DNA of 64,000 nt from Musa acuminata AAA Group (lineage: Eukaryota > Streptophyta > Magnoliopsida > Zingiberales > Musaceae), in NCBI RefSeq assembly GCF_036884655.1, contig NC_088342.1, positions 32,193,501-32,257,500 of the forward strand, given 5' to 3'. Under the pieces are notes generated by a model. It was not told the origin of the DNA and searched no databases. It saw only the letters and a program-made list of their open reading frames with translations. Each line of letters starts with the position of its first letter. The first letter of the stretch is position 1. The position numbers and the translations under genes are program-made. Positions 49,611 through 61,730 of the stretch are shown here, piece by piece.

Positions 49611-49927
49611 CCCTTTCTCAGTTGTAATGCCGATATGTGTTGTGGCTCCTTGGTTCCTCTCCGAGAGACGGGAACCACGCAGGGGTCATCACCTCCCATC
49701 ATACATAGGGAGTTCAAGAACGGCATTGGCACCAACTTCATCGTGTGCATAAACTAGATTCCAAGAATCACTTAGAAGTCATCTAGTGGCACGACCATCA
49801 TGTTGGTGTTCTCGCTCTATGTCCTGATTTTGATGGGAACTCCCTTCGCCAACTTGGAGATTCGCTTGGCCTCCGAGTTCACCGCCTTCATTCGGCTTGG
49901 GCTCTTCTCCAAGATCAACCCAAGTCG

Positions 49928-50230
49928 CTATGCTTCTCGATCGGCTATGAAGTTGTGGGTAGCGCCCATATCCACCATTGCACGGGTCGTTTGGCCATTT
50001 AGCTTGATGTCTATATATATCAGCTCACTACTTCGTGCTTTTTGTAGCTTTGTCTTGATGTTCTCCCCCACTTGACCCCGCATGGCATTCAACAAACACA
50101 TTGCTCCCATTCGGGGTCCTTGCGACTCCTTGTCGTCGCTGCTGGATTCAGAACTACTCGAACTAAGAGCAACAGCTTTGCCCTTATCCGATCGGGGGGG
50201 GGGGGGGGGGGGGTGGATGGAAGCCGTCAA
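49928..50230 (-). pseudogene. Chromovirus aspartic protease remnant
   Basis: The core reads LIYIDIKLNGQTTRAMVDMGATHNFI. The catalytic D(T/S)G triad is DMG, so the hydroxyl residue after Asp is lost. The N-terminal side is Pro/Ser-rich and includes a pure run of about 20 G residues on the + strand near 50193-50212. Confidence 0.75.
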
Positions 50231-50239
50231 AGCATTGAG

Positions 50240-51433
50240 TGCCTATTTTTGTGGGCACTCCCTCACTATGTGCGGTCCTCCGCACAAGAAACATCCTTCG
50301 GGTTTTGAGGCCTTGCCTTTCGGGTTTGGCCCTTTGTGGGAACCATTCTTTTTTTGTTCGCCCCCGAGCTCCTTCACTCGAGAATGTTTTGGAGGGCGAT
50401 TGCTTGAAGATTGTTTCCTTCTCCTTGGGTCTTCAGAGGAAACAAAGTCGGTGAGCCTTTTTGCAGCAGCAATTGCCCCGACCACATCGGTAACATTCCT
50501 TTAATTTAGCTCATGTTGAGCCCATGGCTTCAAACCATCGAGGAAGCTGAACAACTTGTCCTTCTCGGACATGTCCTATATGTCCAGCATTAGTGCAGAA
50601 AATTGTTTCACATAGTTTCGGATGGTGGTACTCTGGTGGAGTTGTCTCAACTTCCTTCTTGCGACAAACTCTGTGTTCTCTGGTAGGAACTGAGTTCTCA
50701 ACTCCCGCTTCAAGTCCTCCCATATGTCGACTCGACACCGACCTTATTGGATCTCCTCCCAACGGGTTCACCACCAAAGTTTTGCATCTCCGTTCAGATA
50801 TATTATTGCTATAGAAACTTTGGTATCTTCATAATCGGGCCTCGTAGCTTGAAAGTATTGTTCCATGTCGAATAGAAAGTTCTCAAGCTCTTTGGCATCT
50901 CTAGCCCCTCCATATTCATGAGGCTCGGGTGCCCTCAAATTTTGTGGCAGTGCAACGCAGGTGTTGCTTCCTCCCGCATTTAGTGCTCTAGTGAGCATAG
51001 TCACCCTTAAAGTGAGTTCTGCCACAACTTCCTGCAGGTGTTGCAAGGAGTCTTTGGTGTCATCTAACAGTCGGTCGACTAGGGCCTCGACCTTGTCGAT
51101 CCTGGACTCCGCTTCCTCTTGCAAGCTCTCTACCCCGATAAGCCTTTGTTGGCCATGGTAGAGTTCCTCCACGCTCGCTTCAAGAACATCTAGGTGGGTT
51201 TCCGCCGTTGTGAGTCTCTCCTTGTGACTCTTTTTCCTAGTTAGTGCTCCAGATTGTGCTTCCTCCACTCGCGGAGAGTAGCCAACTTCTCGCTCATCAT
51301 GTTCGCTGCCGCGCTCCTCTTGAGTGGCTCCAACAGCATGAGAGTGAGTATGCACATGCAGCCCACCTACGACTGCTTGGGGCAAGGGTCCGGCTTGCCC
51401 CGTCTTGCTTGATTCGCCACGATGCTTTGCCAT
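50240..51433 (-). pseudogene. Chromovirus Gag relic
   Basis: An N-terminal open part (50768-51433) starts MAKHRGESSKTG, includes a coiled-coil-like segment (about residues 80-150) and the gag-domain start PHEYGGARDAKELENFLFDMEQYF...YLNGDAKLWW. The frame then shifts. DLKRELRTQFLPENTEFVARRKLRQLHQSTTIRNYVKQFSALMLDI can be read between 50770 and 50580. The C-terminal part (50243-50485) ends in the zinc knuckle CFLCGGPHIVRECPQK. Gag forms the particle and binds the element RNA. At least two stops and two frame changes break it. Confidence 0.85.
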
Positions 51434-51905
51434 GGCGAAGATGCGAAGTTCCTTCGCTGCTCGCTCGAAATGCTTGCACGCTCTGAAACCACAATGTCAC
51501 AGCCTTAGCTAGAATTGCCTAAGGCGTGAGGCACCCTTGCGGCCAAGACGTGAACTTAGCTTGCATTGCCTAAGTCGCACTTCGCCCTTGCGATATTGCT
51601 CCGCAAAGATCAGCCCACTTGTAAGCTCTCGCAGGTCCCGAAGGGCCTGTAAAAGAGAAAGTTGATTAGTTTGAAAGAACGAGCGATGGACAAGTCCCGA
51701 AGTCTCGCGAAAAGGGTAAGCTTTACAAACAATTCAGCGAGCACCTTGCATGCACAAGAGAAAAAAGGGAGAGGGGGAAAACAAGGGCTTTAGAAGGTTG
51801 AACAAATAGCTGCAAGCCCACAAATAACTGCTCACCGAGTCCCGAGCGTGACAATAAGTTCCTGTCAAGGCAACGTGTGAACTTGTGAATGAGTGTTCAA
51901 CGCTC

Positions 51906-52351
51906 TGACATGGACTTAGCTGGTTTTGCCTAAGTCGTGCGGCACCCTTGCGCGTCCGTCCGCAAAGGTCAGCCTCCCCGAAGCCTCCCATTGTCCCTTA
52001 GGACCAACAAAAGAGAGAACGGGTTAAAGAGAACGCCTCAAACGAGATCCACAAGCAAACATGTCCGAAAAACACTTCATAGACAAAGCAAATTACAAAC
52101 AGACTTTACAAGCTCTGAACAGTGGCACAACAAAGGGTAAAATGGTCCATTACAGACCGAAAAGCTCTCGCACGTGTCCACATGACACAACCTTTATTTA
52201 TAAGCCTAAAGAGGCCACCAACCCAACTAAAATGGGACTTATAAGCCTTCGGCTGCCCCTTTACATTCTGTACAAGGCATGAACATGCCAAACGACACGG
52301 ACATACATAAGCATTACATCAAACACCTTGTTTAGAAGTTTGTCCGTGACA
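51906..52351 (-). repeat. 3' LTR of the LARD-like element
   Basis: 446 bp, paired with 56025-56470. The terminal inverted words TGACA(C/T)GGAC and GTCCGTGACA mark the ends. Confidence 0.9.
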
Positions 52352-55300
52352 TTCTCCCCCACTTATCCCTTCGACGTCCTCGTTGAAGCCTTTGTGAACA
52401 TTGCAACTCTTCACCTTTGCTAAGTCTTCAATCTTCTGCTCTAGCTGCAATGCGCCTCCTGGCTCCCAGCTGCTCTCCGCTGCTGTTTCTGAGTAGTCGA
52501 ACCTTTGATCCGCCATGCTGCTTCAACTCACCAATGACTCTTGACTCCGGTGTGGGGTTGGCTGAGTTGTGTTGATCATTGTTGATTCTTACGGATCCCC
52601 CAAATGAAGGAAAAAGACCATCCTTATTGCGCCAGTCTCTCAAAATTTCCACATGCTGCTTGAACTGGGTGGATGCTTGTTGGAGCTTTAACGAGCATCG
52701 CCTCGCAAACTTCTGAAGTTTTGGGTCCTTCCTCCACAAAATCTGCTCATTGACTCTTCTTTCAGTTAGTTGTCACATCCAAGTAGGTTCGCATCACTTC
52801 CGCTTTCGATTGGTATTTCGTTGGGAAATGAGGCGGACAATCTACTCTCAGTAGCACTGATCACCGTTGGTGAGGATTTGACAACTATTGTCTTCCATTA
52901 TCTTCGAAGGGTCTTTGAACTTGTGCAGAGCTCCTCTGCTAGATAGATAAGAGAACTGGGGTACTCGGTTTCGCCCATTCTCTTAAGAGTTGAGAAGGCA
53001 AAGGTTACTTGACTTCGCCCGCCTCCTCGAGGTTGTACTTCATGCATCGAGCTGGTTACTGGTCTTCGCCTGCTCTTTGCTCACACTTCTGAAGCACTTG
53101 AAGTGTTTGCACTTCTTGCGTTGAGTTAGCTACTGTGATTCACCTTCTCAATGCCGTTGAACTTCTGGAATGCAGGAAGTTTTCACCCCAACTTGGAGTA
53201 ATTCTCTGATAGATGAGGTCGCCTCTGGGATTGTACCGTCTTCTCCATCAACCCTGCCGCCTACTACACTGAGTAGCAAAGGTACAGCACCGCGTACTGC
53301 TTGCTTCGTTCCTTGGTCGTGCACTCTTGCATGACCCGAAGTCCTTCACTTACAGCTATCTTGATGAGAAACTTGTTGACACCGGTCCTATGAAGTTTCT
53401 TGGCCTCTGCCCTTCAGCCTTGTCTCGGTACTTGGAGATTGCCTCTGCATGCTCCACCTCCTCGGCCCCTTTCACGACCAAGCGCTCTCCCTCCGTGAGA
53501 GCAAGGGATCAATGACTTTCACGAAAGTCCCGCCTCTGCGGTACCATGGCGCTGCCATGCCCATGGCGCTACTATCCGTCGCCTCGCCTCTGAATCCCTT
53601 TTCTTCACAATCAGTAGATATGTCTCTTTGACACTCCTCTGAGTCCACCTCCATTCTAACTGATGCTTGATTTTGGGTAGCTAAGTCCCTCTGGACTCGT
53701 CGTCGCTTCCTCGCCCCTTTCGACCCCCTGCTTCAATACCTCTGTGTTTTCCAAGCAGTCCGTTTTGTCGATGGAAAGACAGACTGCAACTCCCATGCAT
53801 GGCCTCTGCCATCACGTTGTAGAGTTTGCACCGATTCTGTTCTCCTTAGCTTCCTTGGTAGCAACGTTCGCTTTCTCGACCTTGTCCTCTGACTTGTCGG
53901 GCTCCCTTAAGCGAATATGAGCTCTGGAGCAGTCCAACTCTCCAGCTGCTTCGATCATACCTCTGCATGATCAAGTCCCTCCCATGGAACTCACTGGTAC
54001 TTGCATTCGAACTTTTCCCTTAGTGGAACACAGCCCCCATATGCTGATGACCAAGGTTTTCGTCCGATGCAAAATTCGATGCACGCACGGAAGACCCGCC
54101 TCTGCGGTACCATGGCCTTCACTCCTTGAATCCATAGCCCTTCTTGCCGTCGTGTTGTTCACCGAAGTGGAGCTCCCAGTAGCTCCCGATCATACCTCCA
54201 TATGATCTAGTCCCTCCCGGGACTCTGTCGTGTGTATCGCATTGCCACGAACTGTCCCACCACGATCCGCTGCACCATGTCGCCTCCTGGTGACATCTCC
54301 ATTGCATTCTGATCCTTGTGGAATAAACTCGAATTGTGACCCCTCCATGTGTGGCCTCTGCCAATACATCGCAGGGTCTCCTCCACCTTCGATTTTGTTC
54401 GCTCCTTTGGCAATCGACCTTCATCCACCCACTCTTGGGTCACACCTAGATGAAGCACCGCTCTAGGACAGTCCGTCGCCTAGTAGCTCCCGAAGTCCAC
54501 CGACTTCACTGTAATTTGTGCACCATTGTCTGGATCCTGGGCCTCTGCCCCTACCAGCACAATCTCCGCTGCGCACCGCTTCCTTCATGGCAACTTTGAA
54601 TGGCAACATTGTGGCATATTCTTCAAGAGTACCCGCCTCTGCGTCCTCTTGCCCCGTGCTAAGGCCTTCTGAACCCAACTTCGCCTTCGCAAATTGAGTC
54701 GCCTTAGTTCCTCCATCAAATGCTCCTCCGAGATAAGGTGCATGTGCCTAGAAGCTCCCTTCGTCTTTGGCACCATGCAAGATGAGTCCGCTCCGTCAGA
54801 ATGAAGGACCCATGGAACAACATGATCCTACTCTTGCCTCTGCAAGAGTTCATGTCTTTGACCTCTGTCTAAGGAAAGCACTGTGCTTCTGCTCCATGTT
54901 CCAACTTCTCTGCTGACTCCCTTCATGCGGCTTGGGTACTTCACCAAGTTACGCCCAAGTTGCTCCACTCCTCGTTTTCGCATTGAGTCGATGGTGGCCC
55001 TCGTGCCCACTATTCCACAGGTCAGCCCTCCCTTGAGTCCGATCTCCATATCGACTCCAAGTGTGCCTTAATTTAAGTTGCTTCAGGTCGCTCCCCCACT
55101 TGATCTCGCAATGCATCCACCAATGCATTCTCTCGAGCGAGATCATGCGACAACTCCTCGCCGCTTGCTCAGTCCATCGAGCTTCGTGGAGTTGTTGTTT
55201 GTGAGGTACTCCTCCTCAACATGTGAGGTCCGTCTCACATGATTCTCCCTCTGGAGAGCCGGGACTTATCCCTCCTGTATAACTATCCCGTTGGAGCAAC

Positions 55301-56024
55301 ATCTCTCTTCATTTCAGAGACCACCATCCCCTTGGACTACTCCGATCTGCTGAACAAACTGTGCATTGTTCTGCCTCCTGCAAACGCACTTGCTAGATTG
55401 CGACTCCACGTCAATACAGCCCCCACTGCACCCCTCAAGGCCTAGCAACATGCTGAACTCATTGCACACTTCAGCCTCCTACGGACGTATCCTACGCTTG
55501 CCAAAGAGAAAGTTTCAATGCTCCATAGCGCCGAGTCTCGGTCGCCTTGGGATGGCCACGAACATTCCGTCGTCCGCATACAAGCCCATGCATGAGTACC
55601 AAATTCTTCGAGTTAGCAATTCCCCTCACCTCTGTGAGCTTTGCATAACTCTTTTGGTCGTTGCGCAACTCATTCCACCTTGCATGGTCTCATTCTTGCC
55701 AAGCGCCTCGCTTGCCTAGAGCACCATCAAGTATAGTTGTCAACGTTGAGCCGTAGCTCAAACTCAGCCATCCCAACCTTTGTGCGCTCCAAATTCTTCC
55801 AAGCTTGCCTGTTCTCGTGGTGCCTCTTGCGCGAAGGGTTGGCCATTCCTCTGAATGCCAATTTCAGATGCCTGCTCCTCTGAGCGACTCTTTTCCCTAC
55901 ATCTCCATGCCTGTTTTCCCTCAAACGGTCGCGCGTTGTTGACAGCCCTCAACGCAGCCCGCTAGGTCCCCCACGTTTGCATGTCAAGTGTTTCTATGAG
56001 TGCTTGTCCCGCTCTGATACCATA
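52352..56024. other. Internal region of the LARD-like element, no gene recognised
   Basis: 3.7 kb of mid-to-high GC DNA. No gag or pol motif on either strand, and the open frames are short and overlap on both strands. It shows degenerate internal repetition: CCCGCCTCTGCGGTACCATGG at 53530 and 54089, and GATCATACCTC..ATATGATC.AGTCCCTCCC at 53955 and 54190. The word GCCTCTGC recurs many times between 53400 and 54850. This suggests an old expansion of one module. Confidence 0.65.
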
Positions 56025-56470
56025 TGACACGGACTTAGCTGGTTTTGCCTAAGTCGTGCGGCACCCTTGCGCGTCCGTCCGCAAAGGTCGGCCTCCCCGA
56101 AGCCTCCCATTGTCCCTTAGGACCAACAAAAGAGAGAACGGGTTAAAGAGAACGCCTCAAACGAGATCCACAAGCAAACATGTCCGAAAAACACTTCATA
56201 GACAAAGCAAATTACAAACAGACTTTACAAGCTCTGAACAGTGGCACAACAAAGGGTAAAATGGTCCATTACAGACCGAAAAGCTCTCGCACGTGTCCAC
56301 ATGATACAACCTTTATTTACAAGCCTAAAGAGGCCACCAACCCAACTAAAATGGGACTTATAAGCCTTCGGCTGCCCCTTTACATTCTGTACAAGGCATG
56401 AACATGCCAAACGACACGGACATACATAAGCATTACATCAAACACCTTGTTTAGAAGTTTGTCCGTGACA
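56025..56470 (-). repeat. 5' LTR of the LARD-like element
   Basis: 446 bp, next to the primer site CTCTGATACCA (+ strand) at about 56012-56022. Confidence 0.9.
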
Positions 56471-57310
56471 GCTCGGTACTATACCGAAGCCCCATCCAAC
56501 CCTGTGCCACCCGGGGGGTTCCAAGGGGCTGAGATAGCTAACATTTTGGTGAGCGGAGGCAGATTCCAGAAATCAGCTTGTGACACACGAAAACGGAGTT
56601 GTTTTGGACTATTTTGGGGCTGTTTTGCTCGGTTCGGTGAGCGGTCGCTTTGTAACGCTGTAGCTTATTCGAACTTACATTTTTACAAGAAAAATGACTC
56701 AAAACCAAGGCAAAATAGGCTGCCAAGTAGCTGTACATATAGATGAGAGCGACGAACGGTTCGTTGAACGGAGTTGTTCCGGGCGCGCGACGACCATTCG
56801 TGACAGAACGTCCGAACTTCCGACGAACTCTTGAATTCCCAACAAAATCGCGTCCTTGACTCTGGGACTTCATTTTTCTTTATGCCTTGCTATCATAGTT
56901 AATCCTGCACATGTAAAACACACTTCGATCTAGATAATTAATACTAAGCATTAATCAAGTTGTCCGGCATGTCATTGGTCCCTCGACTCTTCGTCCGATT
57001 CTTCGGCACATCGTCCTCTCTTATGGCCTATTGCCCAATCGACTAGTTGACTCTGCAACTCCGATATCCTTGGCGGAATATCTGCTCTTCTTGGCTCGAT
57101 GCCCAAATCCACGGTCTGAAGCCTTCTATCAATACGTCGAACGTTCCTCCGGCCCGACGTCCAATCTTCTGACATGTTTTCCCCCGGCACAACATGATTT
57201 TCCTGCTTTATTTGTCTTATCTTGATTGAAGCATCTTGTGTCACTCAAAATATAGATCAAATCATAAACACTTATCAATTGGTTTCATCATCAAAATATG
57301 AGATTCAACA

Positions 57311-59239
57311 ATCTCCCCTTTTTTTATGATGACAACCAATCGACAACGGAGTTAACCTTAACTCCCAGAGTTTAACCAAACTCCCCCTATCAATATATCA
57401 TATTGATAGAAACTCTTAGATTCAAAAATTCAAGCAACATGTCATGATCAAATCATGCATGACATCAACATACTTCTCCCCCCCTTTGTCATCAACAAAA
57501 AGGAGAAGTCCAACTATTCATGTGTTTGGAATACAAGTTCAATTCGTTGCATGAAAAACATAATATCAAGTTTTATCATCATGTAAGCTAGTGCAAGCTA
57601 TCAAGTTTTAGATATGCAAGTTTTACAACATATAAGATAGCACTTTTGCTTCTTTTGAGGTAGCAAATTAGAGATGTTCAAGAAAGCAACACTTGCTTCT
57701 TGAAATATGCAAGTTGCAAGTTAGCAATTCTTGCTTCCTTTGCAATGTTTGAGCCAGCAATTTTGCTTCCGTTGCAAAGTGCAAGGTAGCATATTTTGCC
57801 TTTTGAGATAGGCAAGATAGCACTTTTGCTTCCTTTTTTAGATTGGCAAGCTAGCAAGTTTGCCTTTTTTCAAATTGTGCAAGCTAGCAAATTTATTTTC
57901 TAGCAAGTTTTGCTCCCCCTTTGTCATTGTCAAAAAGAAGAAAAGACCGTTTACATCAATTTTCAAATTATGATAAAGGTAAGGTTACAAAGATGAAAAA
58001 TCAAGCCATGAATGTCAAGATCACAGTATTCATATCATCACATGAAAAATATCAAGAACTTAGTGATGAGATAAACATTTCATGAATACAATGAATTTTA
58101 CATATTAAAATTGAAGTCATAAATTATCAAGATGTCAAGTAGCATATCATTGTTAATTTGAATATATCCTTTTTAGTGAATACCAAGAAGAGTCATAGTA
58201 TGAAAAATCTTGATTCATAGAAAAATATAATATATCGAATATCGAGAAATCAAGATGATGATATAGATGAAGACATTCCTATAGCAAAAAGATGTCATGT
58301 AAATGATCTCGATTCATATATAATATCTCTCAATTTATTATGAATCATAAAAGTTATAATTATGAAAAAATTAGGATTCATTTTGATAAATTTCAATAAG
58401 AAGATAAAAGAACACATAGTAGGAGATCTTGATTCATAAATGATTTCAAGTTATAAATCATGAGAAATCATGATCATGATTTCGATAAAACCCATTAAAT
58501 TCAAATCATCAAAATTATCAAAATTACTTTCAAGAGATTCACAAAAAGAAAAACATAGATAGATTCATTAATCTCTCCATTCATTTTGAATCACAAAAAT
58601 TATAATTCCAAAAAAAATGATTCATATGGATAAATCTCAATAAGAAGATACAAGAACCCATAATAGAAGATCTTTTTTCATAAATGATTTCAAGTTATAA
58701 ATTATGAGAAATCAAGATCATAATTTCGATAAAATCCATTAAATTCAAATCATTTTCATAATCCATGAGATTCATAAAAGCATAATTTACATGTTTTCAT
58801 TAATCTCCTTTTTGGAAAAATCGATAAAGTCAAAAATATAAATTTTTCAACGAGAAACCTTTCCTCTTTTTAGTTGTTTCAATTCATCTGATTTATTTCA
58901 TTTAAATATGTCTTTTTTATTTATGCTAAATAAAAAACATGCATCAATATTTAAAACCAAAAAAGAACTTTCATTACGGCAAAGATTGATAATTCATAAA
59001 TCACTAAAATCTTCATGCATAATTTCGAAAAATAAATTTATTAGGCATGATATCAAATTACATTGTTTCATCAAGCATGATTTCATTTTTCAATCAAAAT
59101 CATTTTGTTTGTTTATCATAAAATATATATTTTTCATGATTATTTTTAAAATCATTAGAAAGGTAAGCATGATCCAATTTTATTTTTGTATTTTCATTAA
59201 ACATGCAATTCAAAAAACAATATTTAATTTTCTTAAACT
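57311..59239 (-). other. Non-coding internal region of element C
   Basis: Starts (minus orientation, from the LTR) with the polypurine tract complement ATCTCCCCTTTTTTT at 57311. It includes hairpin/polypurine modules at 57472-57510 and 57905-57945, and GCTAGCAA/AAGCAAAATTGCT units between 57590 and 57900. The rest is AT-rich without a gene. The open frame 58908-59246 on + is Phe/Ile/Lys-rich low complexity. Confidence 0.75.
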
Positions 59240-60400
59240 AAATTAAAAATAAGTCATGATAAGCATTATGTAATTTCAAAATAAACTAAAGGCATTTTGA
59301 TTACCTCAATGTCGAAAGTCGTTAAGGCGTAGTTTGCCACCTCGCCTTTGTTGATTTTCTCCTCGTCTTCGGAGGAGCTCGATTTATCCCAATTTATATT
59401 TTTCTTTTTGCATTCAAAGTAAGTAGTTGTATTCTTTTTATTCTCCTAGTTGTGTTCAAAGCAAGTATTTTTCTTTTTGTTCAAAGCAAGTAGTTGTGTT
59501 CTTGCCACATTGCCTTTGTTAATTTTCTCCTCATCTTCGGAGGAGCTCGATTCATCCCAATTTGTATTTTTCTTCTTGCGTTCAAAGCAACCATTGTTCT
59601 TTAATTTTTGATTCATCCCAATATGTTTAATTTTTGTTCTTTAATAATTTATCAGTGATGAGTTCAAGTTCACCATCACTTGAGCTTATACTCGAGTGGT
59701 CTTCAATTGTTCTTAGTTTGAAATCCTTCCTGTTCTTTAGAAGGTGGTTCTTAAATTCTTGACGTGCATTGCATGTCATTTCATAGCTCATCAAAGACCC
59801 TATTAGTTCTTCGAGAGGGAAATAGTTCAAGTTTTTCGATTCTTGAATAGCGGTTACTTTTGAATCCCAAGTTTTAGAAAGTGAGCACAAAACTTTATTC
59901 ACAAGTTCAAGATTCGAAAAAATTTTACCAAGAGCTTTTAAACCATTGGCGACATCCGTAAAACGGGTGTACATGTCAACGATGGTTTCACTTGGTTTCA
60001 TTAAAAAAAGTTCAAAATCATGCATTAAAAAGTTGATTTTCGAATCTTTAACTTTGCTAGTGCTTTCATATGTGATTTCAATAGTGTGCCAAATATCGAA
60101 AGTCGTTTCACACATAGAAATTCGATTAAACTCAGTTTTATCTAAGGCGCAAAATAATACATTCATAGTCTTTGCATTTAGGGAAAACATCTTCTTCTCC
60201 AAATAATTCCTATGGCTTATTGGAAGAGAAGATATTCGAAAACCAAATTCAACTATGTGCCATAAATCGAGATTCAATGAAAGCAAAAAAAATCTCATTC
60301 GAGTTTTCTAATAAGTGTAGTCTGTTCCATTAAAAAAGGGGGGACGAATGAGAGAGTAATCCTCTTGAAAGCCGAAAAGAGCCTTTTCTATTTGGGTGTC
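59240..60400 (-). pseudogene. Gag relic of element C
   Basis: The minus-strand gag domain reads FNGTDYTY, stop (about 60310), KTRMRFFLLSLNLDLWHIVEFGF, then FSLNAKTMNVLFCALDKTEFNRI, DIWHTIEITYESTS, FELFLMKPSETIVDMYTRFTDV and FPLEELIGSLMSYEM. It ends openly at 59627, and the tail lies in other frames down to about 59240. The tail contains a SSSSEDEEKINKGEVA segment present twice through a tandem duplication (copies starting 59334 and 59502, 168 bp apart). The very end, NYALTTFDIEV...YFEIT, matches the ends of the other two gag relics, again with GAG-GTAA at the same position. Confidence 0.82.
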
Positions 60401-60418
60401 AAACCAAATATGAAAAAC

Positions 60419-60435
60419 GAAGCTCTGATACCAAT
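60419..60435 (-). other. Primer binding site (initiator Met tRNA)
   Basis: AGCTCTGATACCAAT on the + strand, that is ATTGGTATCAGAGCT on the minus strand, abuts the LTR at 60436. Confidence 0.85.
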
Positions 60436-61145
60436 TGTTAGGATCAAGAGTCGGCACTAAGAGGAGGGGTGAATTAGTGCAGCGGTAAAAGTTACGCGGG
60501 TTCAAAAAATCTTCGTATGATAAAACCCATTTACGTTAAAAATTAATTTAGGAAACTTAACTTGAAAGTGTTTTCGTAAAAATAGCTTGAAAGCATACGG
60601 AAGATGCATAATAGATGTAAAGCAAGGAAAGCAGTTTGCAACTAAGATAAATAGTAAAATAAATATGCAAACTGATTTATAGTGGTTCGATCGTCGTGAC
60701 TTACATCTACTCCTCCGATTCCTCTTCCGTCGAGGCCACTAGCATCCACTAACGATCTTCCTTTAATAAGTGAAGATCAACCTCCTTCTTACACCCCTCT
60801 TCTCCTTTTCACAGGTTTAGGAGTCAACTTTTACAAGCACTCACTCATCTCTCAAACTTTTCTAACACTTAGAGCTTGAAGAGAATTCTCACAAGAGATT
60901 TCTACAACATTTTTCCCTTTTTAAACTCTCTGTGCTTGTGTGCTTTAACCAGGGATGAGAGAGGTATTTATAGGATTCAAGTTGATTCAAACTTGGAGCC
61001 TAGAAATATCTCATCCTGGGTTTTCCGGGCACGGACAGTACTACCACTTACACTGGGTGGTACCACCGTCCAATCTGATGATACCACCGCTAGGAGGGCT
61101 GTATTGGGCGGTACCACTACCCAACCTAGTAGTACCACCACCTGA
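60436..61145 (-). repeat. Truncated 5' LTR of element C
   Basis: Matches 29236-30000 (GTTACG.GGGTTCAAAAAA, TAACCAGGGATGAGAG and so on), with TATTTATA on + at 60965-60972. The U3 palindromes stop at about 61145, where the sequence passes directly into the ~310-bp tandem repeat. About 900 bp of the LTR is missing. Confidence 0.82.
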
Positions 61146-61330
61146 TAATATATTAAAAAATATTTTTCCTAACCCAAAATTTTACTAGGTGTTTTGGACC
61201 AATGTAGAAACTTAAATGTCAAACAAATTTATATGAATTCATGATATTTCTATAATAATAAGAAAAAATTGGTCAAAAATTAAAACAGAATATAAAATCT
61301 AATTTTTTAAAAAAAATATATAATTAAATA
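61146..61330. repeat. Degenerate tandem repeat, ~310-bp unit (right segment)
   Basis: TTTTGGACCAATGTAGAAAC, then ATGAATTCATGATATTTCTA near 61233, correspond to the repeat at 19915-19970. Removing everything between 27894 and 61145 puts this block about 315 bp after the one at 27666, one normal period. Confidence 0.65.
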
Positions 61331-61700
61331 AAATTATTAATATAACAATTTTTTAATCAAAAATGAAATGCTTCGGAAAGATGGTCGGCTGGCTAACCTC
61401 TTTTGCCTTTTTCCCTTCTTTTGGGATACTTGGGGAACTGTGTTAGTCAGACTAAAGCTGAAGGAGACGTCTAAGCCGTACCTAACGGTCTTCCCAAAGA
61501 CCTTCGACAGTTCCCGGTCACCATACTCTTCTTCTTCTTCTACCAGGTGATCCTGAAACAGCAATGGGATACAAGAGCAGGTTTTTCTTCTTCCAGATGA
61601 TCCAGAAGCAGCGATGGGATACAACAGATTGAGATTGGAAGAGAGGGAGGCGGAGAAAGAAGAAGACGAGAGGAAACACTCGTTGACTTAGTGTAGTATC
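61331..61700. other. Unique region, possible remnant of a gene 5' end
   Basis: On the minus strand the segment from about 61690 runs through a pyrimidine-rich stretch (CTTCTTCTTTCTCCGCCTCC) like a plant 5' UTR into an open frame of 95 codons (61624-61337) with no family match. A 50-bp near-duplicate (GGTGATCCTGAAACAGCAATGG / GATGATCCAGAAGCAGCGATGG, at 61546 and 61596) lies inside. The period is not a multiple of three, which argues against coding. It may be the promoter-proximal end of a gene whose body was replaced by the repeat nest. Confidence 0.3.
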
Positions 61701-61730
61701 TTATTATAGTCAATGGTAATTAAAAGTGGC

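Larger units (their letters stand above)
51906..56470 (-). mobile_element. Pol-less GC-rich LTR element (LARD-like) inside the chromovirus LTR
   Basis: 4565 bp. Two 446-bp LTRs (51906-52351, 56025-56470) with ends TGACACGGAC...GTCCGTGACA; I noticed four differences between them. The minus-strand primer site TGGTATCAGAGC lies left of 56025 and the polypurine tract AAGTGGGGGAGAA right of 52351. GCTC on both sides (51902-51905, 56471-56474) fits a 4-bp target duplication, and the uninterrupted form of the site is visible at 30780-30800. The LTR head resembles the chromovirus LTR (TTAGCT...TTGCCTAAG.CGTG.GGCACCCTTGCG), which suggests that a chromovirus mobilised it. Confidence 0.85.
51495..56805 (-). 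repeat. 5' LTR of the chromovirus, split by a nested element
   Basis: Left part 51495-51905 (TGTCACAGCCTTAG...) and right part 56475-56805 (...ATTCGTGACA), total 742 bp net, equal to the other LTR. A primer-site remnant (TGGTTTCAGAGCG on the minus strand) lies at about 51480-51493. Confidence 0.85.

Noticed and set aside
50072..50504. 140-codon + frame and its overlaps
   Set aside because: Antisense of the chromovirus gag/protease region, including the G-run. The minus strand carries the zinc knuckle.
52428..52739. 103-codon minus frame in the LARD-like element
   Set aside because: No motif, not kept in a repeat copy, and the surrounding region is full of equally long random frames on both strands.
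58908..59246. 112-codon Phe/Ile/Lys-rich + frame
   Set aside because: AT-rich low complexity, antisense to the non-coding part of element C, and no family match.
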